NCBI RefSeq assembly: GCF_001188955.3
Contig: NZ_JPRF03000021.1
Location: forward strand, 186,001 to 250,000
Direction of reading: 5' to 3'
Source: Kitasatospora aureofaciens
GTDB taxonomy: Bacteria > Actinomycetota > Actinomycetes > Streptomycetales > Streptomycetaceae
Length of the DNA: 64,000 bases
Part shown: piece after piece, positions 28,626-37,456 of the stretch
How the letters are laid out: the number at the start of each line of letters is the position of its first letter
Position numbering within the stretch: position 1 is the first letter of the stretch
Notes under the pieces: generated by a model
Database searches by the model: none
Seen by the model: the letters and a program-made list of their open reading frames with translations, nothing else
What the model was told of the DNA's origin: nothing
Translations under genes and position numbers: made by a program

Positions 28626-30041
28626 CTATTTCAGCAGGAAGTCGTACACCGCCTGCCGTCCGGCCGGGTTGGCCGCCCGGTTCTGCACCGAGTGTGCCGC
28701 CCCGGGCACGATCACGATCTGCGGGTCGTGCGCCGTCTCGGCCACCTTCTGGAGGACTTCGTACGGGGTGGAGATGTCCCGGTCGCCGCCCAGCAGCAGC
28801 ACCGGCACGTTCGGCAGCTTGCGGTGGACCGATGGCGCCGGCGGCACCTGCTCGCGCGGCCAGTCGAGGCAGACCAGGAGGCTGCCGAGACCGGTCGCGG
28901 TCGCCGGGTCGTACGGCCAGGTCTGTTCGGCGGTCAGCTGCTGCCGGGTGCGCTCCAGCGCCGTCGTGCGGTCCGCGACGGGGGTGTCGGTGGTGCCCCA
29001 CGGGAAGCGGGAGTCGGCGCACAGGGCGGCGGAGTGCAGGCCCTGGCTGAGCTCCTCGGCCGAGGCGGCGTCGACCTCCCGGTGGACGAGGTCGAAGAAG
29101 TCCTGGAGCTTCGCCGGCTGCCCGGCGGCGGCCTCGTGCAGGATCTCGGGGACGCCGCCGTAGTCCGGGTCGATGAACTCGTAGCCGGTGAGCGCGCTCA
29201 GGATCTGCGCCCCGTTGCCGTACCGCCGGACGGTGGCGGCCAGGTCCTCGGCAGGGTCGGTGGTGCAGCCGGTGGCCCGGCAGGCGGTGCGCAGCACCCG
29301 GGCGGTGGCGGGCAGGGCGGCCAGGTCGAGCGGGTCGAAGCCCTGTTGCGGTGCCACCGAGTCGAGCACCAGCCGGGCCACGTGCGCCGGGTGGGTGAGG
29401 GCGTAGCGCTCGGCGACGAAGGTGCCGTACGAGACGCCGTCCAGGGTGAGGCGCCGGGCGCCGAGTGCGCGGCGCAGCTGGTCGATGTCGGCGACGGTGT
29501 CCGCGGTGCTGTAGAAGCGGGCGTTCGGGCCGAGGGCGGTGGCGCAGTCGGCGATGGACCGCTTGCGCGGCACGGCGAGGTCGGAGGAGCCCATGTCCTC
29601 CTGGAGGCCCGGGCACCGGAGTGCGCCCCGGCCGGTGCCGCGCTGGTCGTACACCACCAGGCGATAGTCCTTGAGGACGGGCTCCAGCTTGCTCGCCATC
29701 CGCTTGATCGTCGGGACGCCGGGCTGGCCGGGGCCGCCGGTGAGGAACAGCAGGTCGCCCTTGGGGGCGTCGGCGTTGCCGGTCATCGCCACGTCGAGCT
29801 GGAGGTTTCCCGGGGTCCGGCCGCCGTGGTCGAGCGGGACGGTGAGGGTCCCGCAGACGAACTCGGGTGCGTCCGGGCAGGGGGCCTGCCCGGTGATCCC
29901 ACCGCCGGTGCTGATGCCGGGGCCGGCGCGGTCCGGTCCGGCAGTGGCGGCGAAGCCGGCGGCGGGGGCGGCCAGGGTGGTGCAGGCGGCCACCGCGACG
30001 GCGCCCACCAGGGCGGCGACGCGGCCGCGCGTGCTCGTCAT
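28626..30041 (-). CDS. secreted tripeptidyl aminopeptidase-type alpha/beta hydrolase
   Basis: 471 residues from ATG 30041. Signal peptide followed by an alpha/beta-hydrolase core: LLFLTGGPGQPG oxyanion region, LDGVSYGTFVAERYA nucleophile elbow, GGDRDISTP acid and GAAHSVQ His near the C-terminus. It matches the Streptomyces TAP/SlpD-SlpE proteases with the TAP-like C-terminal domain. An extracellular or membrane-associated exopeptidase. Confidence 0.85.
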   Translation of the reverse strand: MTSTRGRVAALVGAVAVAACTTLAAPAAGFAATAGPDRAGPGISTGGGITGQAPCPDAPEFVCGTLTVPLDHGGRTPGNLQLDVAMTGNADAPKGDLLFLTGGPGQPGVPTIKRMASKLEPVLKDYRLVVYDQRGTGRGALRCPGLQEDMGSSDLAVPRKRSIADCATALGPNARFYSTADTVADIDQLRRALGARRLTLDGVSYGTFVAERYALTHPAHVARLVLDSVAPQQGFDPLDLAALPATARVLRTACRATGCTTDPAEDLAATVRRYGNGAQILSALTGYEFIDPDYGGVPEILHEAAAGQPAKLQDFFDLVHREVDAASAEELSQGLHSAALCADSRFPWGTTDTPVADRTTALERTRQQLTAEQTWPYDPATATGLGSLLVCLDWPREQVPPAPSVHRKLPNVPVLLLGGDRDISTPYEVLQKVAETAHDPQIVIVPGAAHSVQNRAANPAGRQAVYDFLLK

Positions 30042-30216
30042 GTTTCGTCCTTCCGGTCGCTCCGCATCCGTACTGACGCGGTCATGGAACCAGCCTGCGC
30101 ACCGGGGGACTTCGATGGCGAGCACTCGGGCGGGATTCGGCCGGGAACAAACCGTCACGGCCGTCAGGGTCGTCACGACCCGGGAGCCCGAGCCCGCGGG
30201 GACCGGGGGACCGGCC

Positions 30217-30723
30217 CTACGCCCCGGCCTGCTGGTAGAGCGTCACCAGGAGGCCGTGCACCGGCTCGCCCTCCGCGTCCTCCTCCGTCTCGTCGACCAG
30301 TGCGGCCAGCGCCTCGGCGAGCCGCGCCGCCTTGGCCGGACTGAGCCGGACGTGGCGCAGTGTGAGGAGGTGGTCGGAGGGTGAGCGGTCCAGCTCCTGG
30401 GCGACGGCGCCGAACAGCGCGGCGGTGCCCTCGGGTTGCGGTTCGTCGACGAGGAGTCGTTCGGCGGTGCGCCGGTAGTACTTCTCGGTGCCGCCGCGCA
30501 CCGTCCGTGTTCCCGCGTCCCGGACCAGCCCCGCCTCGCACAGCACCTTGAGGTGGTGGGAGACGCTGCCCTTGTTCACCCCCAGCCGCGCGGCGAGCCG
30601 GCTGATCGTCGACGGCCGGGCGCTCAGGGCGAAGAGCAGGCGCTGGCGGACGGGGTGGGCGAGTGCGGTGTGCTGCACGGGCGTGCTGACCCGCTGGACG
30701 TCTGCGTCTCGTTGGTGGCTCAC
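30217..30723 (-). CDS. ArsR-type winged-helix regulator
   Basis: 168 residues from GTG 30723. HTH: HPVRQRLLFALSARPSTISR then LAARLGVNKGSVSHHLKVL, followed by the wing EAGLVRDAGTRTVRGGTEKY. The C-terminal part is helical and unique. Divergent from the S41 peptidase with an inverted repeat in between, suggesting joint control. Confidence 0.8.
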   Translation of the reverse strand: MSHQRDADVQRVSTPVQHTALAHPVRQRLLFALSARPSTISRLAARLGVNKGSVSHHLKVLCEAGLVRDAGTRTVRGGTEKYYRRTAERLLVDEPQPEGTAALFGAVAQELDRSPSDHLLTLRHVRLSPAKAARLAEALAALVDETEEDAEGEPVHGLLVTLYQQAGA

Positions 30724-30729
30724 CAGATC

Positions 30730-30753
30730 AAGCGTTAAGTATGTTTGACGCTT
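30730..30753. promoter_or_regulatory. candidate operator between ArsR and S41 peptidase genes
   Basis: AAGCGT and ACGCTT form an inverted repeat 12 nt apart in an AT-rich patch (TTAAGTATGTTTG), within 60 nt of both divergent starts. Confidence 0.5.
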
Positions 30754-30780
30754 TGGCAAGTCGCTGGTGTACTCCCTCGC

Positions 30781-31692
30781 ATGACCTCCACCACCGTGCC
30801 ACCCGCGCTGGACACCACCGCCGTCGTCGAGTCGATCGCCGACCTGGTCCGCGAGAACTACGTCTTCCCCGACGCCGCCGGGCAGTTGGCGGCCCTGCTG
30901 CGGCGCCGCAGCGTCGAGGGGGCCTACCGGGCCGAATCCGCCGATGAGTTGGCTGAAGCGGTCACCACGGACCTGCGGTCCGTCAACGGAGACCTGCACC
31001 TGGCCCTCAAGCACCACGCCGTACCGGTGCCGCCGGACAAGGGGGAGGCGGCACTCGCGGCGATGCGGAGGGAGTTCGACACCTCCCTGAACGGTGTTCC
31101 CCGCGTGGAACTCCTCGATCACGGCGTCGCGGTCCTGGAGATCGCACCCAAGATGTTCCCACTGGACTGGGCGGCGCAGCCGCTGGCCGCGGCGCTCTCC
31201 CTGGTGGCCCCCGCCCGCGCCCTCATCCTGGACCTGCGCCGCAACACCGGCGGCGATCCGAACACGGTCGCCTTCGTCTGCGGCTACCTCCTCGACCGCC
31301 GGACGCACCTCAACACCCTGCTCTCGCGGCAGGGAGAGGTGGCCGAGCAGTTCTGGACGCCCCCGTTCGTACCCGGCGCCCGCTTCGGCGGCAGCAAGCC
31401 GCTCTGGGTGCTGACCAGCGCGAACACCTTCTCCGCTGCCGAGGAACTCGCCTACGACCTGCAGCAGCTCGGGCGCGCCGAGATCGTCGGCGAGGCCACC
31501 CGGGGCGGCGCGCACCCGCGCGAGGGCTGGACGGTGCACCCGAACCTGGAACTCAGCGTGCCCGTGGCCCGTGCGGTCAACCCGGTCTCCGGCACCAACT
31601 GGGAGGGCACCGGCGTCCGGCCCGACGTGCCGTGCGACGCCGAGGCGGCACTCGACCGCGCGCTGTCCCTGGCCGCGACGCGCTCGGCCTGA
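30781..31692 (+). CDS. S41-family peptidase
   Basis: 303 residues from ATG 30781. An N-terminal helical region (VVESIADLVRENYVFPD) is the usual start of Streptomyces S41 enzymes. ALILDLRRNTGGDPNTVAF and VLTSANTFSAAEELAYDL (catalytic Ser) are the family core. No signal peptide, no PDZ domain; probably cytosolic. Divergent from the ArsR gene. Confidence 0.85.
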   Translation: MTSTTVPPALDTTAVVESIADLVRENYVFPDAAGQLAALLRRRSVEGAYRAESADELAEAVTTDLRSVNGDLHLALKHHAVPVPPDKGEAALAAMRREFDTSLNGVPRVELLDHGVAVLEIAPKMFPLDWAAQPLAAALSLVAPARALILDLRRNTGGDPNTVAFVCGYLLDRRTHLNTLLSRQGEVAEQFWTPPFVPGARFGGSKPLWVLTSANTFSAAEELAYDLQQLGRAEIVGEATRGGAHPREGWTVHPNLELSVPVARAVNPVSGTNWEGTGVRPDVPCDAEAALDRALSLAATRSA

Positions 31693-31929
31693 GGCCTGCC
31701 TCGGTCAGGCGGTCCGCGCCCACGGCTTCCACGGCTTCCACGGCACTCTCTGCTGGAGCACAGGAGGGCACTGCCTGCGCGCCGACCGCCGGGACTGACG
31801 CCCGCGAGAGTGCTCAGGGCACGCCGCCCGTCCGGCCACGGAGTCCTGTGCGAGAAAACCGTTTGGCGGACCACGAAGGTCACTGCTACGTTTCCGGTGG
31901 CCGTGCGAGAGAACGAGGAGGTGGTACCC

Positions 31930-31983
31930 GTGAACGCAGTATCGACATGGGTGCTCCCCTCCGGGGTCACGGTCGGGCGATAG
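31930..31983 (+). CDS. possible 17-residue leader peptide
   Basis: GTG 31930 is preceded by a perfect GAGGAGGTGG (31915-31924). The ORF encodes VNAVSTWVLPSGVTVGR and ends at TAG 31981-31983, 45 nt before the next gene. The ribosome site is the best in this stretch, so translation is likely, but its function (attenuation, small protein) is unknown. Confidence 0.35.
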   Translation: MNAVSTWVLPSGVTVGR

Positions 31984-32028
31984 GTCGTCCGGGAGCGCCG
32001 TTTCAGAGCACTCCCGAAAGGCACGACT

Positions 32029-32772
32029 GTGCACGTCACTTCTGAGCAGCGCTTCGACGACGACGTCCTCGAACGCGAATTCATCCTCGACGGGATCCCC
32101 GGCTTCCTGTGGACGCCCGAGTCCGCGTCCGCATCCGCACCGGCGCCGCTGATCGTGATCAGCCCGCCGCCGCTCGGGCTGGACAAGATGTACCCCCGGC
32201 TGGCCGGGCGGGCCCGGTACTACGCGGCGGAGTACGGCTTCGCCGTGGCCACCATCGAACTCCCCGGGAGCGGTGACCGGCCCCGTCTGGCCGTCCTCGA
32301 CCAGGCCCGCGCCGACCTGCGCCGGACGGTCGAGGCCGGAGAGCCGGTCAGCGGCGAGATCGTCGACGCCCTCATCCTCCCGCTGGTCGAGAAGGCCGTC
32401 CCGGAATGGCGGGCCACCCTGGACGCCCTCCTTGCGCGGCCCGAGATCGGCGGCCCGGTCGGGTACGAGGGGGGCATCATCTCCATCGGCGTCCGGCTGG
32501 CGGCGATCGAGCCGCGCATCGCGGCCGCCGGTCTCTTCGCCGGGAGCTTCGTGCCCGCCACCATCGTCGAGGAGGCCCGCGAGGTCACCGTCCCGCTGCA
32601 GGTCCTGCTGCAGTGGGATGACGAGGGGAACGACCGACAGGCGGCCCTGGACCTGTTCGACGCCTTCGGCTCCAGGGAGAAGACCCTGCACGCCAACATG
32701 GGCGGGCACACCGGCGTCCCGAAGTTCGAGCTCGACGCTGGGGCCCGGTTCTTCGCCCGACACCTGAAATGA
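32029..32772 (+). CDS. alpha/beta-hydrolase-like protein lacking the nucleophile serine
   Basis: 247 residues from GTG 32029. LIVISPPPLGLDKMYPR, VATIELPGSGDRPR and the C-terminal NMGGHTGVP (His) follow a dienelactone-hydrolase-like fold. The nucleophile elbow, normally GxSxG, reads VGYEGGIIS, so the serine is missing. It may be non-enzymatic or use another mechanism. Confidence 0.65.
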   Translation: MHVTSEQRFDDDVLEREFILDGIPGFLWTPESASASAPAPLIVISPPPLGLDKMYPRLAGRARYYAAEYGFAVATIELPGSGDRPRLAVLDQARADLRRTVEAGEPVSGEIVDALILPLVEKAVPEWRATLDALLARPEIGGPVGYEGGIISIGVRLAAIEPRIAAAGLFAGSFVPATIVEEAREVTVPLQVLLQWDDEGNDRQAALDLFDAFGSREKTLHANMGGHTGVPKFELDAGARFFARHLK

Positions 32773-32845
32773 GGCCGGGCCGCCAGGCCGCCAGCAGGCG
32801 ATAGCGGTGTCTGCCTCACCAGATCGGAAAGAGCGCCAGGACTGT

Positions 32846-32890
32846 CTTGACGGGTAGTCCTTTGACGGACAGTCCTTTGACGGGCAGTCC
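32846..32890. repeat. three tandem copies of a 15-bp unit
   Basis: The unit TTTGACGGGCAGTCC occurs three times in a row (32846, 32861, 32876) with one or two mismatches. Intergenic, ahead of a strong hairpin. Confidence 0.75.
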
Positions 32891-32926
32891 TGGACCGAGC
32901 CGCGGCACGCCGTTGCTCCGGATCTA

Positions 32927-32960
32927 CCGCTGCTCCCGGCCTGCGGGCCGGGAGCAGCGG
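32927..32960. terminator. 15-bp perfect hairpin
   Basis: CCGCTGCTCCCGGCC (32927-32941) pairs with GGCCGGGAGCAGCGG (32946-32960) across a 4-nt loop, downstream of the hydrolase gene. Confidence 0.6.
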
Positions 32961-33298
32961 CATGTTCGGAAGGGGGTGGATCCATGCGGGCGGGGTTCCG
33001 CTCACTCGTCGGTTTTGACCTTGTCTCCCGTGCCACCAGGCGCGGCCGGGCACAGCTGGACGCAGCATGCTCCGGGCGTCTGTCCCCTGCGCGACGACGC
33101 CCGTTCCCGTGCCGAGTCCCTCGGGCGCACCGGCCTTCCCGGCTGACGCCCGGGCTCGTCCCCGCGCCGGCCCCCGCGCAAATTTCCCGAGTTCGTCACC
33201 GGCCGGCTACGCGCGTGGAACCGGGGAACCCCGTCGACCCCGCTGACGTCATGGACCTCAGAAAGCAGGCAGCAGCGGGTTGGGGGGAGTGGTCGTTG

Positions 33299-34150
33299 AT
33301 GGAGTTCAAGGCGCGCACGGGGAACGAGCGGAAGCGTTCATGGGCGGCCGTCGCCGCGGCGGTCGTCGTCACGGTGGCGGCCGCGTGGGCGATCCCGACC
33401 GTCACCGAGTCGATCGCCGCTCCCCACTCGACCGCCGCCCACGACCGGAACACGACCGCCGACGGCGGCCACAACGGCCAGGACGGCGCCCAGGGCAGCG
33501 GCAGCGCCGGCGGCGGTGCGCAGCCGGCCGGGGCCGTACCCGAGGGCATAGCCCACGCCTCCGAAGCCGGAGGCAACGCCGTCAACATCACCATCGACGA
33601 CGGCCCCGACCCCGTCTGGACCCCGAAGGTTCTCGACGTCCTCAAGCAGTACGGCGTGAAGGCCACGTTCTGCATGATCGGACCGCAGGCCAAGGCCCAC
33701 CCCGAGCTGGTCAAGCAGGTCGTCGCGGGCGGCCACCGGCTCTGCGACCACACCGTCGACCACGACACCACCATGGACAAGAAGCCCGTCGCCTACCAGG
33801 AGAAGGAGATCCTGGACGCGAAGAAGATGATCGAGGAGGCCGCCGGCGGCGCCGCCCAGGTCCAGTACTACCGGGCCCCCGGCGGCTCCTTCACCCCCGA
33901 CAGCCGGCGCATCGCCGCCGCCAACGGCATGCGCCCGCTCGGCTGGAACGTCGACTCCAAGGACTTCACCAAGCCCGGCACCGCCGCGATCGTCGACACC
34001 GTCAAGAAGGAGATCGGCAACGGTCCGACCCTCCTCTTCCACGACGGCGGCGGCGACCGCCAGCAGACCGTCGAGGCCCTCGGCCAGGTGCTCAGCTGGC
34101 TGAAGGCCCAGGGCCGCCCCACCGGCTTCCCGGTCCGCACCACCTCGTGA
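33299..34150 (+). CDS. membrane-anchored polysaccharide deacetylase (NodB domain)
   Basis: 283 residues from ATG 33299 with GGGGGGAG about 8 nt upstream; ATG 33251 is an in-frame alternative with a poor site. A membrane anchor (SWAAVAAAVVVTVAAAWAIP) and a Ser/Gly/Asn-rich linker precede the NodB domain: ITIDDGPDP (metal Asp), HTVDH (metal His pair), YYRAPGGSF and LLFHDGGGD. It removes N- or O-acetyl groups from peptidoglycan or chitin-like polymers outside the membrane. Confidence 0.88.
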   Translation: MEFKARTGNERKRSWAAVAAAVVVTVAAAWAIPTVTESIAAPHSTAAHDRNTTADGGHNGQDGAQGSGSAGGGAQPAGAVPEGIAHASEAGGNAVNITIDDGPDPVWTPKVLDVLKQYGVKATFCMIGPQAKAHPELVKQVVAGGHRLCDHTVDHDTTMDKKPVAYQEKEILDAKKMIEEAAGGAAQVQYYRAPGGSFTPDSRRIAAANGMRPLGWNVDSKDFTKPGTAAIVDTVKKEIGNGPTLLFHDGGGDRQQTVEALGQVLSWLKAQGRPTGFPVRTTS

Positions 34151-34189
34151 CCACCCGCCCCCCGGCGCTGCTCCCCACCGTCCCGTGGC

Positions 34190-34441
34190 CCCCCTCCCCT
34201 GGGGTGTCGACCTCGACCACCCCCAGCGCATCTCCTGGACTCTTCCCCGCTGACCCCCGGCGACCACTGCGAACTCCCCGTCATCGTCGCCTGGTCCCCG
34301 GCCACCGACGCCACCGAGAACACCTGGTACGCCGTCACCTCCGCTGCGGCGGCCCTGCTGCAGCAGGGCCGCCGCCCGTGCCAGGCCGCCTCTGACGGTT
34401 TCACCAGCGGGCCCGGGCACACGGCACCGCGAGCGTCGTAG
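34190..34441 (+). pseudogene. frameshifted small hypothetical protein
   Basis: One frame reads GVDLDHPQRISWTLPR then stops; the next frame continues LTPGDHCELPVIVAWSPATD and ENTWYAVTSAAAALLQQGRR to a stop near 34440. The two parts look like one small protein split by a frameshift. No family recognised; no clear start. Confidence 0.3.
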
Positions 34442-34486
34442 CGCGTGCCACCGTCCACAGGGGCGCCGTCCGCAGCGGCGGCGGAC

Positions 34487-35158
34487 TCAGGAAAGCGGCG
34501 TGGAACCGGGCTCGGGGGACTGGCCGACGAGGTAGATCCGGTTGCGGAGCTCCGCCTCGGCCCAGTCCAGGTCGGCGCGCAGGTCGAACCAGAGCCGGTC
34601 CTTGCGGCCGTCGGGCTGGTCGAGCCCGACGGCGACCCAGGAGAAGACGCCCTGAAGGACGTCCCGCCGGCGCCCTGGGGAGGTCACGGAGAGGGCGAAC
34701 GCCACGGCGAGGCCGGTCCGCGTGACGATCAGGTGGCTCGGGTCGTCCTGCCGCGGGCGGCCTCCGGTGAGGTAGCGCGGAGAGTCGGTGATCTTCAGCC
34801 ACTCCAGGACCGCGTCTGGCACCTGCTCACGCAGGATCCCCGAGATGGACTCGCGCACCGCGACCGCGGGCTCCTCACCCAGCCAGCCCAGCCAGTGCTC
34901 GGACTCCGTGAGCCTGGTGAAGTCGTCCTTGGGCGGGCCGTAGTTCGGGTTCTCCACGAATTCCCCGGTCAGCTTCCCGTCCGCTCCGACCCGCCACACA
35001 CCCTGGACGGCTTCGCTCGGAACGTAGCCGTCGGGGTCGCCGATGAGATCGGGGTCGATCGCGGCAACCGACCCGCCGGGATTCGCGGCGGCCTCCGCGA
35101 CCAGCTCCGGCGGCGGCGACTGCAGGATGCGACGCCGCTCGGCCGATATGTCCCCCAT
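34487..35158 (-). CDS. conserved hypothetical protein
   Basis: 223 residues from ATG 35158 with AAGGG upstream. It opens MGDISAERRRILQSPPPELV and contains AVQGVWRVGADGKLTGEFVE and WLGWLGEEPAVAVRESISGI. The pattern recurs in Streptomyces proteins of unknown function. No catalytic motif or signal peptide. Soluble. Confidence 0.6.
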   Translation of the reverse strand: MGDISAERRRILQSPPPELVAEAAANPGGSVAAIDPDLIGDPDGYVPSEAVQGVWRVGADGKLTGEFVENPNYGPPKDDFTRLTESEHWLGWLGEEPAVAVRESISGILREQVPDAVLEWLKITDSPRYLTGGRPRQDDPSHLIVTRTGLAVAFALSVTSPGRRRDVLQGVFSWVAVGLDQPDGRKDRLWFDLRADLDWAEAELRNRIYLVGQSPEPGSTPLS

Positions 35159-35211
35159 GGTGCAACCCTTCGTCCGGCGCGATCCCGTAGACCCGCCTCC
35201 TCCAAAGGCGA

Positions 35212-35530
35212 TCATGTTCCCACGGGTGCGGTCGGGCGGGTTTCCGGGGGGAGGAAATGCCGCGAACGAGTCGGCCCGCTGGGAGCTGGCCCGCTGGCGG
35301 CTCCGGCTGATCGTGAACGGAGGCATGCACCCGCAACCGGCGGCGACGTCATCGCGCACGACAGTCGGGGCGAACTGGCCCGGTCCCGGGCACTGTTGCC
35401 CCTGGCGAGGCCGGTCATCGAGTACGACAACGGGTACGGGAGGCAGCTGCACACGCAGGAGGAGCTCGCCGGAGCACTCGTAGCCGAGGCCGAACGGCTG
35501 CTCGCGGGTCCCCGGCCGCCCCACGGGCTG
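35212..35530 (+). pseudogene. frameshifted hypothetical protein remnant
   Basis: One plus frame reads NAANESARWELARWRLRLIV; after a shift near 35330 another continues GDVIAHDSRGELARSRALLP, ARPVIEYDNGYGRQLHTQEE and LAGALVAEAERLLAG. Together they resemble one small Streptomyces hypothetical protein. No stop occurs in frame before the hairpin at 35546. Confidence 0.4.
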
Positions 35531-35545
35531 CGGTGGCGGCAGAAA

Positions 35546-35587
35546 CCCTGGTGCCCTCACCGCCCGGGGGCGGTGAGGGCACCAGGG
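35546..35587 (-). terminator. 20-bp perfect hairpin terminator after parB
   Basis: Bases 35546-35565 (starting CCCTGGTGCCCTCACC) pair perfectly with 35568-35587. It lies 8 nt beyond the parB stop (minus strand) and could serve both directions. Confidence 0.75.
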
Positions 35588-35594
35588 CCTGTTG

Positions 35595-36797
35595 TCAGCT
35601 GCTGGTCGTCAGCAGGCGGTTGGCCAGGGCGTCGGCGAGGCGGTAGGCCTCGTCGGCCGAGAGGGTGCGGCAGATGGCGTCCGCCAGTTCCTCGACGTTG
35701 TGCCAGTCGACGTTGCCCAGGCCAGGCTGCGGGGCGGCCGGCGTCGGCTCCTCGTCCACCGGGGCGACGGCGCGCTGTTCCGGCATCGGGCGGGGCTCGG
35801 AATTTTCCGCGGAAAATCGGTCGGCGCTCGGAGCCGGTTCGGGGTTCGTCGGCTGCGGGCTGCGCGGGGCGGGCCCCGACCGGTCGGCAGCAGGCGTGGG
35901 CGTCGGAGCCGGAGCCGGAGCCGAAGCCGGAGTCGGAGTCGGAGTCGGAGTCGACGCCGGAGTCGGCGCTGGAACCGGAGTCGGCGTCACCACGGGTGCA
36001 GCCGCCTGCGGAGCCGCCGCCTTCGCCTCCAGCTTCGCCGCGCGCCTGGCCGCCACGGCGTCGGCGTCGGCCTGGAGCAGTTGCTCCAGCTGCGCCGTCT
36101 GCTCGGCCAGGGACATCTCCTCGATGCCCTTCACCGACCCGAGCCGCCGCGCGACGTTGATGGAGACGCCCTCCTCGCCGCGCGCCTTGGCCCGTACCTG
36201 GCGCTGCAGCTCGGGGTGGAGCTTCAACAGGTTCTTGCGGTGCGAGATCCAGCTCTGGGACCAGCCCTCCGCCTCGGCGGCCTCCTTGGCGGTCGGGTAC
36301 TGCGCCACGATGAGCAGGACCGCGTTGGCCTCCTCGATCGGGTCGAAGTCCTTGCGCGCCATGTTCTCGTCGAGCGCCGCCCGCAGCAGGGTCGCCTTGG
36401 ACTCCGCCACCGAGTCGTCGACGACGACCAGCAGCTGCTCGCGCCCGTACAGCTGTGCGGCGGCCCGCCGGCGGTTGCCGTTGATGACGACGACGTCGTC
36501 CGGGCCCGCGCCCAGCGCCTGCCGGTCCTCCGGCCAGAGCCGGAGGTAGGCCGCCGGGGTGACGGCGAGGCAGCTCTGCAGCTGGCGGTCCTTGATGCTC
36601 GCCAGGTCGGAGAGGTCGCCCAGGTCGTCACGCGGGTTGCGCGGGTTGGGGAGGCAGTTGGCGGTACGGATCCACCGCGCCGGGGTGTCGCCGGGGACGG
36701 CCGAACCGGGGCTGCCCGAACGGGGGCTGTCCACACCGGGGGTGTCGACGACCGGGTCGGCGGCCATCGAGGCGAAGGAGACGCGACGGCCTGCCAT
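35595..36797 (-). CDS. parB: ParB-like partition protein
   Basis: 400 residues from ATG 36797, overlapping the parA stop by one base (TGATG). N-terminal ParB box: VVVINGNRRRAAAQLYG and DENMARKDFDPIEEANA; HTH: AKEAAEAEGWSQSWISHRKN. A Pro/Thr/Ala-rich linker (about residues 276-330, PTPTP repeats) precedes a C-terminal helix likely used for dimerisation. It binds centromere-like sites and stimulates ParA. Plasmid-type rather than chromosomal ParB. Confidence 0.82.
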   Translation of the reverse strand: MAGRRVSFASMAADPVVDTPGVDSPRSGSPGSAVPGDTPARWIRTANCLPNPRNPRDDLGDLSDLASIKDRQLQSCLAVTPAAYLRLWPEDRQALGAGPDDVVVINGNRRRAAAQLYGREQLLVVVDDSVAESKATLLRAALDENMARKDFDPIEEANAVLLIVAQYPTAKEAAEAEGWSQSWISHRKNLLKLHPELQRQVRAKARGEEGVSINVARRLGSVKGIEEMSLAEQTAQLEQLLQADADAVAARRAAKLEAKAAAPQAAAPVVTPTPVPAPTPASTPTPTPTPASAPAPAPTPTPAADRSGPAPRSPQPTNPEPAPSADRFSAENSEPRPMPEQRAVAPVDEEPTPAAPQPGLGNVDWHNVEELADAICRTLSADEAYRLADALANRLLTTSS

Positions 36798-37456
36798 CAG
36801 CGACCCCCGTAACCGAGTTCGAGGGACAGCCGGAAGAAGTCCTCGCGGGCCCGGTAGGCGGTGCCGCTCTCCTTGTACTGGGTGACGACCGTTCCCTCGG
36901 CCACCGCCCGGGAGTGGATCTTGTACCGGCGCAGGACGGTCTTGGCACGCGGCCATCCGCGCGCCGCGATGTACGCCTCGGTGTCCTCCAGGTCGGCGCG
37001 GCCGTCCCGGGGGTCCCAGTTGTTGACGACGACCCGGTACGGGATGTCCATCGGCTCGATGACCTTCTTGATGGTGCGCGCCGTGGGGTCGAAGCACAGC
37101 GGCTCGGTGATCATCGGGACCAGGACGTCGTCCGCGATCTCCAGCGCCCGGCGCAGGATCTCCTCGTCGGCCAGGGTGCCCGGCGTGTCGATGAAGATGT
37201 GCTCGTACTCGTCCTTCGCGCCGAGGACGTCGAAGGTGCACGCCGCCAGGTTGACCGTGGTGGTGGTCTTGCCGACGCCGCCCTTCTGGTTGGCGATCAC
37301 GTGGATCTTCGCGCCGGTCTTCTTGAGGTGGACCAGCTGCTCGGCCTGGTCGTGCGCCGCCATGAAATCGAAGGGCAGGTTTTCCCCCACCCGCTCGGCC
37401 CAGACGACCGCCGATCCCTGGGGGTCGGTGGACACGACAAGCACAGATGGCTTCAT
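36797..37456 (-). CDS. parA: ParA-like ATPase with two N-terminal segments in swapped order
   Basis: 219 residues from ATG 37456. All ParA pieces are present but not in the usual order. Residues 3-50 carry VLVVSTDPQGSAVVWAERVG and LPFDFMAAHD, which in ParA follow the P-loop; residues 51-81 carry IHVIANQKGGVGKTTTTVNL, the Walker A strand-loop-helix that should start the protein; 82 onward is normal (YEHIFIDTPGTLADEEI, VLVPMITEPL, NNWDPRDG). GAK (GGCGCGAAG) ends both segments, at 37307-37315 and 37214-37222. Function is uncertain until the fold is tested. Confidence 0.8.
   Translation of the reverse strand: MKPSVLVVSTDPQGSAVVWAERVGENLPFDFMAAHDQAEQLVHLKKTGAKIHVIANQKGGVGKTTTTVNLAACTFDVLGAKDEYEHIFIDTPGTLADEEILRRALEIADDVLVPMITEPLCFDPTARTIKKVIEPMDIPYRVVVNNWDPRDGRADLEDTEAYIAARGWPRAKTVLRRYKIHSRAVAEGTVVTQYKESGTAYRAREDFFRLSLELGYGGR

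Noticed and set aside
28503..30344. 613-codon open frame on the plus strand
   Set aside because: Antisense to the TAP-type protease; no motifs.
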